A DNA stretch of 64,000 nucleotides from Ostreococcus lucimarinus CCE9901 (Eukaryota; Chlorophyta; Mamiellophyceae; Mamiellales; Bathycoccaceae): the NCBI RefSeq assembly GCF_000092065.1, contig NC_009359.1, positions 124,001-188,000 of the forward strand, in the 5' to 3' direction. The translations under genes and the position numbers were made by a program. Under the pieces are notes generated by a model. That model saw only the letters and a list, made by a program, of their open reading frames with translations, was not told the origin of the DNA and did not search any database. Below are positions 9,330-18,670 of this stretch, piece by piece (positions within the stretch are counted from its first letter, which is position 1; each line of letters starts with the position of its first letter).

Positions 9330-10118
9330 ATGGCGTCCGCGACGATGGCGTCGACCGCGTCGACGCGCGCGCGCGACGCGAGACCGCGGCGACGCGCGTC
9401 GGGACGGCGCGCGACGCGAGCTTCGGGACGCGAGCTGGCGCGAGCGTCCCGAGGCGAAAGCGACCCGGACGACGCGCGCGACGCGCCGGCGGTCGCGTCG
9501 ACGTCGCGTCGCGTCGCGTGCGCGGCGTTGCTGCTGGCGACGCGCGCCGGACGCGCGCGCGCGGCGACGGATGGATCTCGGGCGGCGCTGGAAGAGGTGC
9601 GCGCGGCGCGCGAGGACGTCGCGACGGCCAGAGCGGCGCTCGGCGACGTCGACGCGGACGCCGACGCGAGCGCGGACGCGCCGTCGGTGTCGAAGCCGTT
9701 GCCTTTGAAGGAAATCGCGGCCGCGCTGAACACGAGCGCGGTGAAGAATTTGGAGCGCAACGCCGTGGCGCTGGACGCCGTCGCGAAGGCGAGGCCGCTC
9801 GAGGACTGGGAACGCGAGGCGTGGCGAGGCGTGCGCGAGGATGAATGGTTGACGCAGAGTCAAACGACGACGCTTCCCATGGCAAAACGTCCGAATGACT
9901 TCTTGTGCTTCGTGTTCTCGTGCTACAACGATCCCAGGGCGCCGGCGAGCACGGAAGTTTTATTGACGATGCGCTTGGCCAAGGACGGCGTCGCGATGGG
10001 TCAACGGGGTGACAAGCGCATCACCGATCTCGGTCTCGCTGCGTCTCTGGATGACGTTTTAGAAAAATTAGACGCCTATTTGGCATTTGCGTCGAAATTC
10101 GTCGAAGCGGGCGAGTAG
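9330..10118 (+). CDS. Predicted thylakoid-lumen protein of unknown function
   Basis: 262 aa. A long Arg/Ser/Ala transit region (1-60) is followed by a lumenal-type signal, SRRVACAALLLATRAGRARA, with an Arg pair and an Ala-x-Ala cleavage site, so Tat-dependent lumen import is plausible. The mature part is helical (LEEVRAAREDVATARAAL), then has a more conserved-looking C-terminal half with LPMAKRPNDFLCFVFSCYND and DDVLEKLDAYLAFASKFVEA. Size and helical content recall small PSII extrinsic or assembly proteins (PsbQ/Psb27-like), but I cannot make a specific match. The stop is 132 bp before the start of the downstream MDHAR-like gene. Confidence 0.6.
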   Translation: MASATMASTASTRARDARPRRRASGRRATRASGRELARASRGESDPDDARDAPAVASTSRRVACAALLLATRAGRARAATDGSRAALEEVRAAREDVATARAALGDVDADADASADAPSVSKPLPLKEIAAALNTSAVKNLERNAVALDAVAKARPLEDWEREAWRGVREDEWLTQSQTTTLPMAKRPNDFLCFVFSCYNDPRAPASTEVLLTMRLAKDGVAMGQRGDKRITDLGLAASLDDVLEKLDAYLAFASKFVEAGE

Positions 10119-10250
10119 GATTGATGCGGGTCGATGGCGTCGCGTCGCCGACGCCGTCGCCGACGCCGACGCCGACGGTTAATATCACGAGACGCGCCTC
10201 TGTACGACACATCCACGCGCGCGAGCGCGCGCGATTTCGAACACACAGCG

Positions 10251-11681
10251 ATGTTTGAAGTTCTAAACGTTCCTCTCGCGTTCGCGTTCGCGTGCTTTCG
10301 TCCGAAACGAATGAGCAAACCGACGACGTCCCGCTCGCCGCGCCCCGCACACGCCGCCTCCGACCGGTCCTCCATGTCTCGCTCCATCGTCGTCGTCGGC
10401 GGTGGTAACGCCGCGGGCTATCTCGTCCGCGCGTTGGTGAGCGCCGATCCGACCCTGGGCGCGCGAACGCTCGTCATCGGTGCCGAGGACGTCGCGCCGT
10501 ACGAGCGTCCCGCGCTCACCAAAGGATTCCTGCACAAAGAAAGCCCGCCGCGTCTGCCCGGTTTCCACACCTGCGTCGGCGGCGGCGGCGAGCGACAAAC
10601 GCCAGAGTGGTACGAACAGCACGGGGTGGAACTGAGGCTGAACACGACGGTGACGGCGGCGGATTTCAAGAGCCGTACGGTGACGACGAGCGCGGGCGAG
10701 TCGATCGGCTACGAAACGTTGGTCCTCGCCACGGGATGCGGCGTCATTCGGCTTCCCGAAGCCATCGGGGGGACGTTACCGGGAGTTCACTACGTGCGGA
10801 ACAACGCCGATGGACTCGCGCTCGTGGAAGCGATGGACAAGGCGACGAAGGCGGTTGTCGTCGGCGGCGGGTACGTCGGTTTGGAAGTCGCGGCGTCGTG
10901 CGCCACGCGCGGATTGAAGCCGGAGGTGGTGATGATGGAGCCGCACGTCATGGCGAGGCTTTGGAACGCCGATATCGCGCAGCATTACGAGCGATTGTAC
11001 GAAACTCGGGGTACGACGTTTCACAGGTCGAGTAAGCTCAAGGCAATTTTGGCCGACGCCGACGGCAAGGCGCGCGGGATTGAATTAGAGTCTGGCGCGG
11101 TGATCGACGCCGATTTAGTCGTCGTGGGCGTCGGCGCGACCGCGCCCGTGCCTTTCACCGGACTGGACGCCCCCGAAGGACGCGTGGGTGGGATCAAGGT
11201 GGACTCGCGATTCCGCGCTTCTGGCGCGGACGTCGCGCCCGGTAGCGTGTACGCCATCGGCGACATCGCGGCGTTCCCACTCAAGCTCGCCGACAACGAG
11301 ATCGTCCGCATGGAACACGTCAAGCACGCGCGCGACAGCGCCACCTTGGTCGGTAACATCATCGCCGGCAAATCCGACGACGAGTACGATTACACGCCCT
11401 TCTTTTACAGTCGCGTCTTCGAGCATCCCGGCACCGAGCGCGCCGTCAACTGGGTCTTCCACGGCTTACAGCGCGGTGAAATCATCACCATAGGCAATCT
11501 CGACCCCACGCTCGCCGCGTTCTGGATTGACGACGGCAAGTGCGTCGGCATCATGCTCGAATCCGGCGCCCCCGAGCGCGTCGCCGCGCTCGCCGCCGCT
11601 GTTCGCGCCCGCAAATCCGTCGACGTCTCCGCGCTCCGCGCGTGCGCTTCCGTCGACGACGCCCTCGCGTTGGTCCTTTAA
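10251..11681 (+). CDS. Monodehydroascorbate reductase-like FAD/NAD(P) oxidoreductase
   Basis: About 476 aa from the ATG at 10251. In-frame ATGs at 10311 and 10374 are alternatives; the longest frame, from 10134, starts only 15 bp after the previous stop and would leave no promoter. The first Rossmann motif VVVGGGNAAGYL (near residue 48) binds FAD, and the second, VVVGGGYVGLEVAAS (near residue 202), binds NAD(P)H. VYAIGDIAAFP is the conserved FAD-ribityl motif. The order and spacing match plant MDHAR, which regenerates ascorbate from its radical. The N-terminal extension may be an organelle transit peptide. A TTAATAT stretch near 10179 is a possible TATA element. Confidence 0.82.
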   Translation: MFEVLNVPLAFAFACFRPKRMSKPTTSRSPRPAHAASDRSSMSRSIVVVGGGNAAGYLVRALVSADPTLGARTLVIGAEDVAPYERPALTKGFLHKESPPRLPGFHTCVGGGGERQTPEWYEQHGVELRLNTTVTAADFKSRTVTTSAGESIGYETLVLATGCGVIRLPEAIGGTLPGVHYVRNNADGLALVEAMDKATKAVVVGGGYVGLEVAASCATRGLKPEVVMMEPHVMARLWNADIAQHYERLYETRGTTFHRSSKLKAILADADGKARGIELESGAVIDADLVVVGVGATAPVPFTGLDAPEGRVGGIKVDSRFRASGADVAPGSVYAIGDIAAFPLKLADNEIVRMEHVKHARDSATLVGNIIAGKSDDEYDYTPFFYSRVFEHPGTERAVNWVFHGLQRGEIITIGNLDPTLAAFWIDDGKCVGIMLESGAPERVAALAAAVRARKSVDVSALRACASVDDALALVL

Positions 11682-11885
11682 TCTTCCCTTCTTTACTCGT
11701 CCCGCTTTCAATTTTATCCCACTTTCATTCGTTTAAATTCGTTCAGACGCCGCGGCGACGTCGTCGGCGTCAGAGCCACGTCACCAGTCGCTTCGCGCGG
11801 ATAACTTTGCCTCAGACACCACCGCGCGCGCGACGACGCGCCGTCGTTCGCGCCGCGCGTGGACGTCGAACGACGCGCGGCGACG

Positions 11886-13580
11886 ATGCGCGCCAATGTC
11901 GTGGGGTGCGAGCGTCCAGCGGCGCGCGCGCGCGTCGCGACGGCGCCGCGAACGTCGCCGCGTCCCTCGCCGCGGTCGTTCGTCGCGACGGTTTCGCGAC
12001 GCGTGACGCTCGGTGCGACGACGAAATCGCGCGTTGAGAGCGCGGAAGCGCGCGCATGCGTCGCGCGCGGCGCGTGGTGCGCGCGACGCGCGGCAGGAGC
12101 GATGGAGATGGCGGGAGACGCGAGCGAAGGCGCGGCGAGAGGGGACGCGGGCGCGGCGTGGCTGAGCGAGGACGCGACGCCGCGGAACGACGCGCTGGAT
12201 AAGCTCATCATCAGTCTGTTCGTGCCGGCGATGCTAAACTTTTTGATAATCCCGCTCGTGGGCGCGGTGGATGTGTTTTGGGTCGGGCGATTGGAGGACG
12301 CGGTGGCGCTCGCGGCGCAGGGGGCGGCGAATCAGGTGTTTCAGAGCGCGTTTTGGATCATTTCCTTCATTCCGAGCGTCGTCGCGCCCGTGGTGGCGAA
12401 AGCGGCGGCGGGAGGTGATACGAACGAATTGTCGAAAAAGATTGGGGAGGGGATCTTCTGCGCCGCCGTGGTGGGGGCGATGGGGATGGTGTTGATGTAT
12501 ACGATGCAAGAGCGCGCGTTGGGCATCGTCGGCGTCGCCGCGGGGAGCGTGACGGCGCATCAAGCGGCGCCTTACGTTGGGTATCGCGCGCTGACGTTCA
12601 TTCCAGCGATCGTTTCCACGGTTGGTTTCGCCGCATTTCGTGGGACGCTTGACGTGATGACACCGATGAAGATTACGTTGGCGAGTCAAATGTTAAACGT
12701 CGTCCTCGACCCGCTCTTCATCTTCGGCGTCGGCACGTTCAAGGCGATGGGGGTCGCTGGCGCCGCAATCGCGACGTCGATTTCAGAGATTTTCTCTGCG
12801 GGTTTGTACACTACGTTACTCGTCAAGCGCAAGCTGGTCGATCTTAAGGATATGTTTAGGCCTCCGAGCGCGGCGGCGTTGGGGACGCTTCTCGTCGGCG
12901 GCGCCGGCGTGCAGCTTCGAGCAGTGGCGCAAAATATCACGTTCTTGGCAGTGATGCGCGCCATACTTACGATGGACTCCACCGGTACGGCGGCTGCGGC
13001 GCACACGATCTCGTCGCAGGTGTTTCAGCTCGGTGTTATCGCTATTTTGGCGTTGAGCACCATCGCCACCATTTTGATCCCCCAGCGCATGAACTCGATG
13101 GAAAAAGGTGGACCTCGCGAAGCCAAGCGCGTGGCCGATCGTTTGCTCGTATGGGGCGTTGTTATCGGTGTCATCTTGGCCGTCTTACAAGCGGGCGCGA
13201 TTCCGTTCCTCGGCGTCTTCTCCTCCTTGTCTGAAGTTCAAGAACAGGCCAAGATGCCCTGCATCATCGGCGCGTTGCTGCAGCCGCTCAACGGCATCGT
13301 TTTCGTCGGAGAGGGCTTGATGCAAGGCCATCAAGCTTTCCTTCGTCTTGCCGCGGGCATGTTCGTCTCCACGGGTGCCATGCTCGTCGCATTGAACATA
13401 TACGGCAACTCCCTCGCCGGCGTGTGGTTTTGCTTCACCGTATTCAACACGTTTAGATTGTTCTTCGGCTTGCGTCATCACTTCTTCGACGGCCCGCTCG
13501 CGCCGCGTCACATCGACGCCACGATCGCCAAGCTCGAAGTGGAGACCGCAGCCAAGGCTGCGGCCGCCAAGACGGATTAA
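11886..13580 (+). CDS. MATE-family multidrug/metabolite efflux transporter, probably plastid
   Basis: 564 aa, starting at the first in-frame ATG (11886). About 95 N-terminal residues are Arg/Ala/Ser-rich and look like a plastid transit peptide. Twelve hydrophobic segments follow. MATE features include PLVGAVDVFWVGRL, QGAANQVFQSAFW and, in the second half, AAAHTISSQVFQLGV, at equivalent positions of the two repeats, as expected of cation-antiport MATE proteins. It is closest in look to the plant EDS5-like/DinF branch with plastid localisation. The substrate cannot be predicted. No intron is evident. Confidence 0.83.
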   Translation: MRANVVGCERPAARARVATAPRTSPRPSPRSFVATVSRRVTLGATTKSRVESAEARACVARGAWCARRAAGAMEMAGDASEGAARGDAGAAWLSEDATPRNDALDKLIISLFVPAMLNFLIIPLVGAVDVFWVGRLEDAVALAAQGAANQVFQSAFWIISFIPSVVAPVVAKAAAGGDTNELSKKIGEGIFCAAVVGAMGMVLMYTMQERALGIVGVAAGSVTAHQAAPYVGYRALTFIPAIVSTVGFAAFRGTLDVMTPMKITLASQMLNVVLDPLFIFGVGTFKAMGVAGAAIATSISEIFSAGLYTTLLVKRKLVDLKDMFRPPSAAALGTLLVGGAGVQLRAVAQNITFLAVMRAILTMDSTGTAAAAHTISSQVFQLGVIAILALSTIATILIPQRMNSMEKGGPREAKRVADRLLVWGVVIGVILAVLQAGAIPFLGVFSSLSEVQEQAKMPCIIGALLQPLNGIVFVGEGLMQGHQAFLRLAAGMFVSTGAMLVALNIYGNSLAGVWFCFTVFNTFRLFFGLRHHFFDGPLAPRHIDATIAKLEVETAAKAAAAKTD

Positions 13581-13678
13581 TATCGTCATCGCTAGATTGA
13601 GTAGTTCGCTGTGTAGTTTCTATTTCTAATCCACGTTTTGTCACGCGCCAGAACCTCGCGCGGCACGCGCGCGCCGTC

Positions 13679-14373
13679 ATGGGGCTTCTCAGCATCATAA
13701 AAAAAGTACGCTCGGCGTCGCCCGCGCGCGCGTTTCGTCTCTCGCCTCGCGCGCGCGTCGCTCGCGACGCCGAACCGTCGAGTCGAGTTCGTTGTTCGTT
13801 GACCCGCGCTGACGCTGACTTCGTCCCCGCGCTCGCGAAACGCAGGTCAAGGCCAAGGAGCGCGAGCTCCGCGTCCTCATGGTCGGCCTCGATAACGCCG
13901 GGAAGACGACGATCGTGAAACGAGTGAACGGGGAACCGATCGATGAAATCTCCCCGACGCTCGGGTTCAACATCAAGACGATGACGTTCGGCGCGTACTC
14001 GTTGAACATCTGGGACGTAGGCGGACAGAAAACGCTGCGGTCGTATTGGAAAAACTATTACGAAGCGACGGATGCACTGATTTGGGTCGTGGACAGCGCG
14101 GACGGGCGACGGATGCGAGACTGCGCTCGCGAACTCGCGGGCGTGCTCGGCGAGGAGAAGCTCGCGGGGGCGAGCGTTTTGATTTTCGCGAATAAGCGCG
14201 ATATTCAAGGCGCCATGGACGTGGATGCTATGGTGGATGCGTTAGGGTTGAAGACGCTGGTGAATCGGCACTGGAACATCGTCGCGTGCTCGGCGGTGAC
14301 CGGCGAAGGGTTACTCGAGGGGTTCGACTGGCTCGTGAAAGACTGCGCGGATAGGATTTACATGTTCGATTAG
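13679..14373 (+). CDS. ARL2: ADP-ribosylation factor-like GTPase ARL2
   Basis: CDS join(13679..13705, 13846..14373), 184 aa, exactly the usual ARL2 length. Exon 1 encodes MGLLSIIKK; exon 2 continues [20 protein letters not shown]. The intron is 140 nt, phase 0, with donor GTACGC, CTGAC branch sites at 13810 and 13816, and acceptor CGCAG. All G motifs are present: [29 protein letters not shown] and CSA. ARL2 works with tubulin-folding cofactors (TBCD) and in mitochondrial/membrane traffic functions. The G4 motif is NKRD rather than the common NKQD. Confidence 0.95.
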
Positions 14374-14565
14374 CGGAGTTGGCGCGGCCATCGCGCGTCG
14401 CCAATATAGTCATAGATCGCTGTACAACAACCACATTCTTTCGGCACTCATCGCGCCGCGCGATGGCGAGAAGAATCGAAACCGCGGCGCGCCGAGCGCG
14501 ACAGCTCTCTCGCGTTTGAATCTCCCCGACCTCACAAATCCGCGCACGATCGCGCGCGCGCCGCG

Positions 14566-15141
14566 ATGCCGCCTAAAACCCCCAAAACCGTCCTCGACAA
14601 GGTTTTGCACGCCATCGAGACCCTGCAAACGCCCGGCGGATCGTCGCGCCAAGCCATCGCGAAATATCTCAAGGAACACTTCGACGCCGATAACGCTCCC
14701 GCACTCAAGCGCGCGCTCGCCAAGGGCGTCGCCGACGGCAAGCTCGAACAGAGCGGGCAATCTTTCTCGATTCCTGGCCTCGAATTCGACGCGCCCGAGG
14801 ACGAAAAGGTGAAGATTGAAGTCTTGGACGAGGGACGGTACGCGAGCGAGTCGGGACGGTGCGAGCGAGGCGACCAAGTGATGGTGGACTACGTCGGCAC
14901 GCTCGCGGCCACGGGCGAGGAGTTCGATCGCTCGGACGGACCGTTTCGGTTTAATCTCGGGTACGGCGAGGTGATCAAGGGATGGGAAGAGGGAGTGATC
15001 GGAATGCGGTGCGACGAGACGAGACGGTTGACGATTACGCCAAAGTTGGCGTACGGGAAACGAGGGAGTCCACCGGAAATCCCGCCGGACGCGACGTTGG
15101 TGTTCGAGGTGACGATGTTGCGGTTCGAGCCGGTGGGATGA
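14566..15141 (+). CDS. FKBP peptidyl-prolyl isomerase with N-terminal linker-histone-like domain
   Basis: 191 aa. Residues about 8-75 look like a linker-histone H15 winged helix: VLDKVLHAIETLQTPGGSSR, then QAIAKYLKEHF and LKRALAKGVADGKLEQSGQS. Residues 85-190 are a complete FKBP domain with the FK506-pocket residues in place (VDYVGTLAATGEEFDRS, VIKGWEEG, LAYGKRG, LVFEVTML). The combination suggests a nuclear, chromatin-associated proline isomerase, functionally comparable to Fpr4/FKBP53 histone chaperones and to FKBP25, which carries a different N-terminal helical domain. Catalytic residues appear intact. Confidence 0.85.
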   Translation: MPPKTPKTVLDKVLHAIETLQTPGGSSRQAIAKYLKEHFDADNAPALKRALAKGVADGKLEQSGQSFSIPGLEFDAPEDEKVKIEVLDEGRYASESGRCERGDQVMVDYVGTLAATGEEFDRSDGPFRFNLGYGEVIKGWEEGVIGMRCDETRRLTITPKLAYGKRGSPPEIPPDATLVFEVTMLRFEPVG

Positions 15142-15210
15142 GCGCGCGGTCGTCGGGGGTTCGATTACTCGAGGGTCGGCGTCGACGGGCGCGTCAGACG
15201 ACGCCTCGAC

Positions 15211-16293
15211 ATGCGCGCGGCGGCGACGGCTCGACCATCGACGGCTCGACCGTCGACGTCCGCGAGACGCGCGCGGCGAGCGCGAACGCGCGCCGTGCGT
15301 GATGAACGAATCGACTTCCTCTCCACGACGCTCATCGTCGACGACCTGGTGTTCGCGGACGGGACGACGCGGATGGCGGTGCTCGGCGGCGGTGGGCCGC
15401 AGACGCTGTTCGGCGCTGCGGTGACGTCCGACGGTGAGCTCACGCTCGGTCTCGTCGCGGGCGTGGGCGAGGGCGATTGCCCGGAGACGTGCGCGAGGTG
15501 GCTCGCGGACATTGGCGCGGAAGCGTTTTTGTTGACGTTGGGGACGTCGACGCCGCGGGCGTGGCAAATCACCGAACGCGACGGACGTCGCACGCAGGTG
15601 TGGAGATTGGACGCAAGCGATGCTTTGTACGCGATGTTGCGTCCGAAATACGCGATTTGGCCAGAGAAGTGTAAGCGTGCGAACGCGGTGCACTTTGGCT
15701 TGAATCCGTCGCGACCAGACGTCGAGCTCGTGCAAGCGCTTCGCGAAGGCGGGTGCGGCTTGATTTCGATCGAACCGTTCACGCACGCCGAGGCACCGCT
15801 ATCGAGGAAAGATTTGGAAAATCTCGTTTCCATGGGTGATGTTTTCTCGCCGAATGAGCGCGAGGCGAGGAGTTTCTTTGCGAAGGGCGACGGGATGTCG
15901 CCGAAGGATTTGATCAAAGCCATGCGAAAAGCTGGGGCGACGATATGTTGTTTGCGGCGCGGGTCGCGCGGTGCGATGGTGTATGATTCGCGAACGAACG
16001 AGGGTTACGAGTGCGAGGCGCTCTCTGCGAATGTCGTAGACGAAACTGGATGCGGCAACGCGTTTTGCGGCGCTTTCGCCGCCGCCTTGGCGCAGGGCGC
16101 CACGATACGCGACGGTCTTATCCGTGGAACGGTTGCGGCGAGCATCATGCTCGAACACGTTGGCGTCCCAAACGGCACATTGGTCGAGTATCGCGCCGAA
16201 GCAGCGAGGCGTGCGAACTTGATCAATCCCGTTGCGTTTAGTCTCGACGAAGAGGTTGCCGCGTTCGTCGACTTCGACGAGTACATCCCCTAG
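15211..16293 (+). CDS. pfkB/ribokinase-fold carbohydrate kinase homologue (MAK32-like)
   Basis: 360 aa. The N-terminus is Arg-rich, possibly targeting. The ribokinase fold is recognisable: VLGGGGPQTLFGAAV near the start, then VFSPNEREARSFF and the C-terminal anion-hole region NVVDETGCGNAFCGAFAAAL. In active pfkB kinases that last motif is D-T-x-G-A-G-D, with the final Asp as catalytic base; here it reads G-C-G-N. The fungal Mak32-like branch also carries Asn there, as I recall. The protein may be a specialised or non-catalytic member. It converges on the phosphatase gene with only 40 bp between stop codons. Confidence 0.72.
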   Translation: MRAAATARPSTARPSTSARRARRARTRAVRDERIDFLSTTLIVDDLVFADGTTRMAVLGGGGPQTLFGAAVTSDGELTLGLVAGVGEGDCPETCARWLADIGAEAFLLTLGTSTPRAWQITERDGRRTQVWRLDASDALYAMLRPKYAIWPEKCKRANAVHFGLNPSRPDVELVQALREGGCGLISIEPFTHAEAPLSRKDLENLVSMGDVFSPNEREARSFFAKGDGMSPKDLIKAMRKAGATICCLRRGSRGAMVYDSRTNEGYECEALSANVVDETGCGNAFCGAFAAALAQGATIRDGLIRGTVAASIMLEHVGVPNGTLVEYRAEAARRANLINPVAFSLDEEVAAFVDFDEYIP

Positions 16294-16333
16294 TTTAGCT
16301 CTAGATGTTCAGATTAAAGTTATGCAACGCGTT

Positions 16334-17325
16334 TTATTTACACTCCTCCTCCTCGTCTTCTGGGTCACCTCCGGCGTGATAGAACGGACTCGTCGTCAAC
16401 TTGCGGCGAGTGTCGACGACGACGAGCGGGCGGCACTCGCAGTTCTGCGGCCACGCGTGCATGTGTTCGCGCATATTTTCGCTCGGCACGTGTCCACCGA
16501 AGCAGTACTCCACCATTAGATTGCACATGAACGCCGAGTGTGTGACGACTATGATTGAATCTTCCTCGCGATCGAAACACCAGTCGAGAAACTTTCGCGC
16601 TCGCGCTCGCAGCACCGGTTCGGGCTCGCGATTCTCTCGGCCCGGCTTCCACAACACGTCGTCCTCGTCCTCGATGAACGAAAAGTCAACCCCAGGAAAC
16701 TCTCGTCGATATTCGCTGACGCTGCGCCGTCTATCGCACGGATTCCCGCCTATTTGCTCGCGCACCATTTCGAGCGCGACGAATTTCTTCCCCCCGCGCA
16801 ACCGCGCGTCGCACCTCAACGCCGGTCGTTCGCACGCCTTCATCGCCTCCGCCCTCGTCGCCTCCATCAGCACGCACCCATCGCCGTCGACCGATCCGAA
16901 CATCCCCGCCGCCGTCTCCATCGCTCGCGTCAACGGCGACACCACCACCAGTTCGCACGTCTCCAACATTTTCCCGTACGCGTCGCGCGACTCGAGCGTC
17001 TCTTTAAAATGTTCGCACTGTCGCCATCCTCGCGCCGTGAGTCTCGCGTCCGCGTACGCCTCGCTCCCGTACTCCTTCGGGTCTCGCTCGCCCGCTGCGC
17101 TCCCGGCGCTCGACGCGCGCCGTCAGTCGTTTTCCTTCGGCTTTCGTCACCGACCGTCTCTGATTTCAATCTTCTCGCGCGTCGCGTCCGTCGCGTCGCG
17201 CGCGTCGCACCTCGATTGTGAAACCCCTCGGCGTGTCGTATGAGATAGATCGTCTTCGTCGCGCCCGCCGGCGCGCAGTGCACGTCGCGCGCGTCCGCGC
17301 TCGGCGGATGGCGCACCCAGCCCAT
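16334..17325 (-). CDS. Histidine phosphatase / phosphoglycerate mutase-like protein
   Basis: CDS complement(join(16334..17094, 17211..17325)), 291 aa. Exon 1 ends IYLIRHAEGFHN, holding the catalytic RHxxG-type motif; exon 2 resumes with AGERDPKEYGSEAYADARLT and ARGWRQCEHF. The 116-nt intron (phase 1) has donor GTGCGA, a CTGAC branch and acceptor GCGCAG. Other family features are VVVSPLTRAMETA and the second catalytic His in IIVVTHSAFM. It matches the plant phosphoglycerate-mutase-like family, in which most members are phosphatases rather than glycolytic mutases; substrate unknown. Confidence 0.85.
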
Positions 17326-17382
17326 GTCGCGGCGAAAAGTGCCGTCGCGGTGCCGACCCGGTGCCGCACTCGCCGTCGCGCG
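17326..17382. promoter_or_regulatory. 57-bp divergent intergenic segment
   Basis: Only 57 bp separate the start codons of the phosphatase gene (17325, minus) and the TauE/SafE transporter gene (17383, plus). Any shared promoter must overlap 5' untranslated or coding sequence. No TATA-like element is visible; the segment is entirely GC-rich. Alternative upstream in-frame ATGs on the plus strand (for example 17308) would make the genes overlap. Confidence 0.5.
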
Positions 17383-18528
17383 ATGGCGGCGACGCGCGGG
17401 GAGTACGCGACGTACGGCGTGGGCGCGTTTTTGGCGTGCGTGTCGAGGGTGCGCGACGGCGCGACGCGACGCGACGCGACGCGACGGCGCGGCGCGACGG
17501 CGCGACGGCGCGACGGCGCGACGCTTTCTCTTCGCCGCGACGACGCGTCGACGCGCGAACGCGACGCGCGAAGGAGCGACGCGCGAAGAAGCGCGGACTG
17601 ACGGGAGTCGTGACTCGCGTGACAGGGCGTCACGGGCGTGGGCGCGGCGATACTGTTCCTCGTGACCTGGGTCGTGTTCTCCGTGGCGGGCGCGGAGACG
17701 AGCTCGCTGAAGGACACGGTGGCGCTGGAGGCGTTCGTGGGATTGGTGACCATGGTGCCGTTCATCACGTCGGCGAACATTCGCGAACACACGAATTGGG
17801 TGATACTGGCGTCGTTTTTACCGTGTCAGGCGGCGAGTGTGCCGTTGGGGGCGCTCGCGTTGCAGAGGGTGTCGCCGGCGTATTTGGAGCTGACGTTTTC
17901 GGCGTTGATCGCGTTGTTCGTGAGCGAACGCACGGGGGCGTTCGGGTACGTCGCGCGAAAGTGTGGAGGTGGCGAGAGTACGACGACGGTATCGACGACT
18001 GCCGGTGACGGTGATGGCGACGCACGGGGCGTGAACGCACCCGACGTGGAGACGGGCGAAGAGGTCGAGGCGCGCGCAAACTGGTGGAAAGAGCCCAAGA
18101 AATTCCTCATGTTGCCCGTGGACAACGATGGCTTGACATTCAACGGCGAAAATTGGAAGTTTATGCTTTGTTGGGCCGTCGCTGGGTGCATGAGTGGCTT
18201 TTTGGGCGGTATGACGGGCACGCACGGTCCGCCGGCCATCGCGTGTTACACGATGATGAAGGTGAGTAAAGACATCGTGCGCGCCACGAGCGCGGCGATT
18301 CTTGTCACAGTCATGTGCTCGCGCCTCGTCACGTACGCCGTGAACGGGATGTTTGACATTAGTAAACCCGGCGTCTACGGCACCGCTGGCGGCTGCGGAC
18401 TCGCCGGCGTGTTCCTCGGCATTTACGCGCAAAAGTTCGTCGACAAGGACCAGTTTACGAAAATTTTACTCGGCATCCTCGGACTCGGTTCGGTGCTCAT
18501 GCTCTACAAGGGCATCGAAGATCTATGA
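17383..18528 (+). CDS. TauE/SafE-family sulfite exporter-like membrane protein
   Basis: CDS join(17383..17448, 17626..18528), 322 aa. Joining exon 1 (ending GVGAFLACVSR) to exon 2 (GVTGVGAAILFLVTWVVFSV) restores the first membrane helix with the family's conserved GxxGxG signature, which the unspliced frame lacks. The 177-nt intron is phase 0, with donor GTGCGC, CTGAC branch and acceptor TGACAG. The second repeat shows GCMSGFLGGMTGTHGPPAIA, the hallmark repeat motif. About eight membrane segments with a charged central loop. The family transports sulfite, sulfonates or other anions; substrate here unknown. Confidence 0.87.
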
Positions 18529-18670
18529 TATTCGGTCATTAATACTCGACCACCAGTTATATTCTTTGTAGTCTGTTGTATGGTATTCGCATCGCTCGCG
18601 CCGCGCGACGTCCCGCTCGCCGCGCTCGCGCGAGCGTCGACGCCTCAGACGCCGCCGCGCGCTTCTCGAG

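Noticed and set aside
14410-15786. 458-codon minus-strand open frame across FKBP and pfkB genes
   Set aside because: It overlaps two well-supported genes on the other strand and reads as Arg/His/Leu-rich noise.
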